8,075 nt of DNA from Saprospiraceae bacterium (GTDB lineage Bacteria > Bacteroidota > Bacteroidia > Chitinophagales > Saprospiraceae), in NCBI GenBank assembly GCA_016787375.1, contig JAEUUM010000139.1, forward strand, positions 1-8,075, given 5' to 3'. Shown in pieces: positions 5,471 to 8,075 of the stretch. The notes beneath the pieces are model-generated. The model worked only from the letters and a program-made list of their open reading frames with translations, was not told where the DNA came from and searched no databases. Position numbers and translations under genes: made by a program. How positions within the stretch are numbered: position 1 is the first letter of the stretch; every line of letters starts with the position of its first letter.

Positions 5471-7237
5471 ATGAATGAATTTGAAAAATTAGGTTTAGCC
5501 CCCCTACTGGTTGATTCGATAACTAAAATGGGCTATGAAAAACCAACTCCGATACAATCTTTGGTAATTCCACATGTCCTCAATAATCCTGGAGACGTCG
5601 TTGCTCTAGCTCAAACAGGTACTGGTAAAACTGCAGCCTTTGGTTTGCCACTTATTCAACAGCTTAACCCGAGTTCAAAAAGTGTTCAGGCACTTATCTT
5701 AAGTCCTACCCGAGAACTTTGCGTTCAAATTGCTGAAAATATGCAAAATTTCCTCCCTAAAGGAGAGAGATATAATGTTGTAGCAGTATATGGTGGAACA
5801 TCCATCGTAAACCAAATGAGAGACATTAAAAGAGGAGCGGATATAATTGTTGCCACTCCAGGTAGGTTAATGGATCTTATTGATCGTAAAACCATCGACC
5901 TTAGTACCATTCGTTTCATCGTTCTTGATGAAGCAGATGAGATGTTAAATATGGGCTTCAGGGACGATATAGAACATATTTTGGGATTCACACCTGACGA
6001 AAAGTTTGTTTGGTTGTTTTCAGCAACCTTCTCTCATGACATCAGAAAGATTGCCAGTAAGTACATGAATAGTCCCACAGAACTTACTGCAAACCAATCA
6101 AATACCATCAACGAAAACATTGACCATACTTACATAGTTGTTGAGGAACGTTTTAGATTTGAAGCTTTAAAGCGAATTGTAGATTTTACTCCTGATATTT
6201 TTGGTTTGATATTCTGTCGTACCAAACTTGACGCTCAAGAGGTAGCTGAAAGAATGATGAAGGAAGGATATGTTGCAGATAGTTTACATGGTGACCTGAG
6301 TCAGCAACAAAGGGACAGGGTAATGGCAAAATTCAGGAACAAAACCCTTAAATTATTAGTCGCGACTGATGTTGCTGCAAGAGGTATTGATGTTGATGAT
6401 ATTACCCATGTTATCCATTATAACCAACCGGATGACATAGAGTATTATACACATCGAAGTGGAAGAACCGGAAGACAAGGTAAAAAAGGAACATCAATAT
6501 TAATTGCCTCACCAAGAGATCTGGGGCGTATTACTTCTCTTGAGAGATTTTTGAAAACAAGATTTAGAAAAATGCCTGTTCCTACCGGAATAGAGGTATG
6601 TGAACAACAATTGTTGCTTTTAATGGAAAAAGTAGTAAATGTTGAAGTTCAGGAAGAACAAATTGCACCATATTGGGACAAAGTATATGCTTCTCTTGAG
6701 AACTTAGATAAAGAAGAACTTATCAAAAAATTTGCTTCAGTTGAATTCAACAGGTTTCTGGAATATTATAAAGATGCGCCAGATCTCAATCGTAAGGAAA
6801 GAGACAGAGACCGGTCTTCAGGAGCCGGAGTTGAAAGAAGATCTCAAGGAGTGCGCTCAGAATCTGGTCCTAGAGGTGGTAGCAGAGAGAAAGGTGAAAC
6901 ATTGTATTTCAACATTGGTAAGAAAGACAGGTTTGATATTGGCAAAATGGTTGGCTTACTTTGCAACAAAGGGCAGGTGGAAAATAGATTTCTAGGTAAA
7001 ATTGAACTCAAAGACGAATATTGCATAGTAGAAGTAGACCATAAATACACTCACCAATTGCTTGAGAGATTTAGCACCTTAAAAGTAAATGGCAAACAGA
7101 TTGTGGCTAGGTTATCAGAGGAAGGAATTAATTCTCAATTTTCACCTTCTAAGAAACATCGTAATTTTACGGAAGTCAAAAGCAGCAGCAGACCTGATTT
7201 CAAGAAAAAATTCAAGAAACCAGCCGGGAGATACTAA
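5471..7237 (+). CDS. deaD: DEAD-box ATP-dependent RNA helicase, DeaD/CsdA type
   Basis: A 588-residue cytosolic RNA helicase that unwinds RNA with ATP, with likely roles in ribosome assembly, RNA turnover and growth in the cold. All helicase motifs are visible: Q motif (Phe4, PTPIQ at 25-29), motif I AQTGTGKT 47-54, Ia PTREL 79-83, Ib TPGR 129-132, II DEAD 153-156, III SAT 184-186, V ATDVAARGID 298-307 and VI HRSGRTGRQG 328-337. A helical segment follows, then a basic Arg/Ser/Gly-rich linker (about 440-476). A DbpA/CsdA-type RNA-binding domain spans about 477-549 (YFNIGKKDRFDIGKMVGLL to VNGKQIVARL). The protein ends in a Lys/Arg-rich tail (KKKFKKPAGRY). DbpA itself has the same RNA-binding fold, but the length and the tails favour DeaD/CsdA. 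The start follows a perfect -7 box by 4 nt. The gene is separate from its neighbours and convergent with gldC. Confidence 0.95.
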   Translation: MNEFEKLGLAPLLVDSITKMGYEKPTPIQSLVIPHVLNNPGDVVALAQTGTGKTAAFGLPLIQQLNPSSKSVQALILSPTRELCVQIAENMQNFLPKGERYNVVAVYGGTSIVNQMRDIKRGADIIVATPGRLMDLIDRKTIDLSTIRFIVLDEADEMLNMGFRDDIEHILGFTPDEKFVWLFSATFSHDIRKIASKYMNSPTELTANQSNTINENIDHTYIVVEERFRFEALKRIVDFTPDIFGLIFCRTKLDAQEVAERMMKEGYVADSLHGDLSQQQRDRVMAKFRNKTLKLLVATDVAARGIDVDDITHVIHYNQPDDIEYYTHRSGRTGRQGKKGTSILIASPRDLGRITSLERFLKTRFRKMPVPTGIEVCEQQLLLLMEKVVNVEVQEEQIAPYWDKVYASLENLDKEELIKKFASVEFNRFLEYYKDAPDLNRKERDRDRSSGAGVERRSQGVRSESGPRGGSREKGETLYFNIGKKDRFDIGKMVGLLCNKGQVENRFLGKIELKDEYCIVEVDHKYTHQLLERFSTLKVNGKQIVARLSEEGINSQFSPSKKHRNFTEVKSSSRPDFKKKFKKPAGRY

Positions 7238-7255
7238 TTAGAAGATTTTTTCTAA
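7238..7255. terminator. Short AT-rich hairpin between helicase gene and gldC
   Basis: TTAGAA (7238-7243) and TTCTAA (7250-7255) can pair around a GATTTT loop directly after the helicase stop codon. The stem is only 6 bp with one G-C pair, and no T-run follows on the plus strand. It is the only structure in this 23-bp convergent gap, and it is weak. Confidence 0.2.
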
Positions 7256-7260
7256 AACAA

Positions 7261-7635
7261 TTATTCTATCGAAAGAGAATTATCTTTTGGTAAAATTTCA
7301 GTTTGTTCTCCAAAATAGGTGATGAATTGCTGCATTTCTGCGAACAATTTATTGTTATTGGTTGCTCTAAGATAGGTATCTGCTAATCCTCTAAGTGTCT
7401 GAAACATAAATCTGTCCATTTCTATCATTTGCATTTCCGATGTCCACAAGTCTATTTTGAGGGTATCTTTGTTGGTTTCATCAAAAAGCGAGAGTAAAAA
7501 AGCTTTGCACAACTGAGGCCCGTCAGGATTCGGATTATCCTGAGCTTGCCATTGAATTTCAACAGGTATATTCGATTCATCCAAACCAATTTTTAGGACA
7601 ATATCAGAATAATGATCTACTTTCTTTTGTGTCAT
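7261..7635 (-). CDS. gldC: Gliding motility protein GldC
   Basis: A 124-residue protein without a signal peptide or membrane segment, slightly longer than Flavobacterium johnsoniae GldC (about 110 residues). It matches the family in DIVLKIGLDESNIPVEIQWQAQD near the N-terminus, KAFLLSLFD, the KIDLWTSEMQMIEMDRF segment, FQTLRGLADTYLRATNN, and the final MQQFITYFGE. In F. johnsoniae gldC lies next to gldB and its loss impairs but does not abolish gliding; the exact role is not known. Here the ATG (7635-7633) follows the stop codon of a DUF4249 gene after a single base (TAA-A-ATG), so it is very likely co-transcribed and translationally coupled with that gene. Presence of gldC suggests, but does not prove, that the organism glides or has the related type IX secretion machinery. 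Confidence 0.9.
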   Translation of the reverse strand: MTQKKVDHYSDIVLKIGLDESNIPVEIQWQAQDNPNPDGPQLCKAFLLSLFDETNKDTLKIDLWTSEMQMIEMDRFMFQTLRGLADTYLRATNNNKLFAEMQQFITYFGEQTEILPKDNSLSIE

Positions 7636-7636
7636 T

Positions 7637-8074
7637 TTATTTTACGATTAAATTGTAATAATTAACATTGTACCCACCCCAGATTCCAAGACCACCATTG
7701 ATATTTGTTTTGACCCTTGTATAACTGGAAAATGGGCCTTGATTTGATCTGTTAAATTCGAGTGTATTCCAATAATCAAAATGGTCCTTGTCCATGTTTA
7801 CCCATTTTATTGAAGCTTTTTCTCCAATTCGAAACAAACCAAAAGTAACGGGATCGAACTCTTCATCAGGAGCGTTTCTTCTTGCCAGTGGAAACTTAAA
7901 CCTTAAACCATCAAAAAACTTGTCATCTGTAACTGAATTCCTTCCCGCTGAATATGCTCCGTCATTAACTGAAGTAAAATAGCGATAGTAATTATCCGAA
8001 CCTGCGGGATCAGAAATATAACACAACAGCCGCCTCAATGTGTCAGAAGGTTCACCCGGAGGTTGCTCAAACCA
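7637..8074 (-). CDS. DUF4249 family protein, C-terminal part (5' end outside window)
   Basis: The frame is open to the right edge (visible start WFEQPPGEPSDT), giving 145 C-terminal residues up to the TAA at 7639-7637. A TTG at 8038 is the only candidate start of note inside, and it is unlikely because the preceding codons fit the protein. Visible features typical of DUF4249 are an SDPAGSDNYYRYFTSV segment, DKFFDGLRFKFPLARR, GEKASIKWVNMDKDHFDYWNTLE, NQGPFSSYTRVKTNINGGLGIWGGY and the closing YYNLI. DUF4249 proteins are usually lipoproteins encoded beside TonB-dependent outer-membrane receptors. A receptor gene just beyond the right edge is therefore plausible. Function in the cell is not known; substrate capture with the receptor is a guess. 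gldC follows after 1 nt. Confidence 0.85.
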   Translation of the reverse strand, partial: WFEQPPGEPSDTLRRLLCYISDPAGSDNYYRYFTSVNDGAYSAGRNSVTDDKFFDGLRFKFPLARRNAPDEEFDPVTFGLFRIGEKASIKWVNMDKDHFDYWNTLEFNRSNQGPFSSYTRVKTNINGGLGIWGGYNVNYYNLIVK

Positions 8075-8075
8075 T

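Noticed and set aside
5725..5991. Minus-strand open frame of 88 codons in the helicase gene
   Set aside because: It is antisense to conserved helicase motifs, so the coding constraint lies on the plus strand.
6732..7050. Open frames 6732-6995 (+) and 6844-7050 (-) over the helicase linker
   Set aside because: They are out-of-frame shadows; the helicase frame continues unbroken through a recognisable RNA-binding domain.
7788..7982. Plus-strand open frame of 64 codons opposite the DUF4249 gene
   Set aside because: It is antisense to a family-typical coding region and has no features of its own.

Overview
The window looks like chromosomal DNA from an AT-rich gliding-type member of Bacteroidota, probably a Saprospiria or Chitinophagia relative. 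The signs are a gldC homologue, a DUF4249 protein, a YebC with the Bacteroidota-type N-terminus, no Shine-Dalgarno sequences, and promoter-like TAnnTTTG boxes close to start codons. The lineage is inferred from gene content only. Nearly every base is coding or short intergenic sequence. I see no tRNA, rRNA, insertion sequence, CRISPR array or phage gene.

Left part (1-2445, all +): the C-terminal end of a Cys-containing protein of unknown function enters from the left edge and is followed by a strong intrinsic terminator. Next comes a two-gene unit: an ECF sigma factor overlapping by 20 bp a 497-residue membrane protein. That protein has a short cytosolic N-terminus, one transmembrane helix, a disordered linker of about 200 residues and a C-terminal outer-membrane beta-barrel-like domain. 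This is the layout of the dual-membrane-spanning anti-sigma factors (Dma) reported in Bacteroides thetaiotaomicron. It is the most interesting system in the window, because it suggests a direct link from the outer membrane to transcription.

Middle part (2473-5391): yebC (-) and an RsmB/NOP-type RNA m5C methyltransferase (+) diverge from an 86-bp spacer. Both are translation-related. The methyltransferase converges, with only 2 bp between stop codons, on a LEA14-like putative lipoprotein gene (-). That gene overlaps head-to-head by 19 bp with a META/HslJ-domain putative lipoprotein gene (+), so each 5' end lies inside the other's coding sequence.

Right part (5471-8075): a DeaD/CsdA-type DEAD-box RNA helicase (+) with a DbpA-like RNA-binding domain and a perfect TAnnTTTG box 4 nt before its ATG. 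It converges on a minus-strand operon: the C-terminal part of a DUF4249 protein running off the right edge, then gldC with a 1-nt gap.

Most genes belong to recognised families. The points worth follow-up are the sigma/Dma-like pair, the inverted repeats covering the sigma factor start codon, the apparently leaderless promoters, the head-to-head lipoprotein gene overlap, and the pairing of gldC with a DUF4249 gene.
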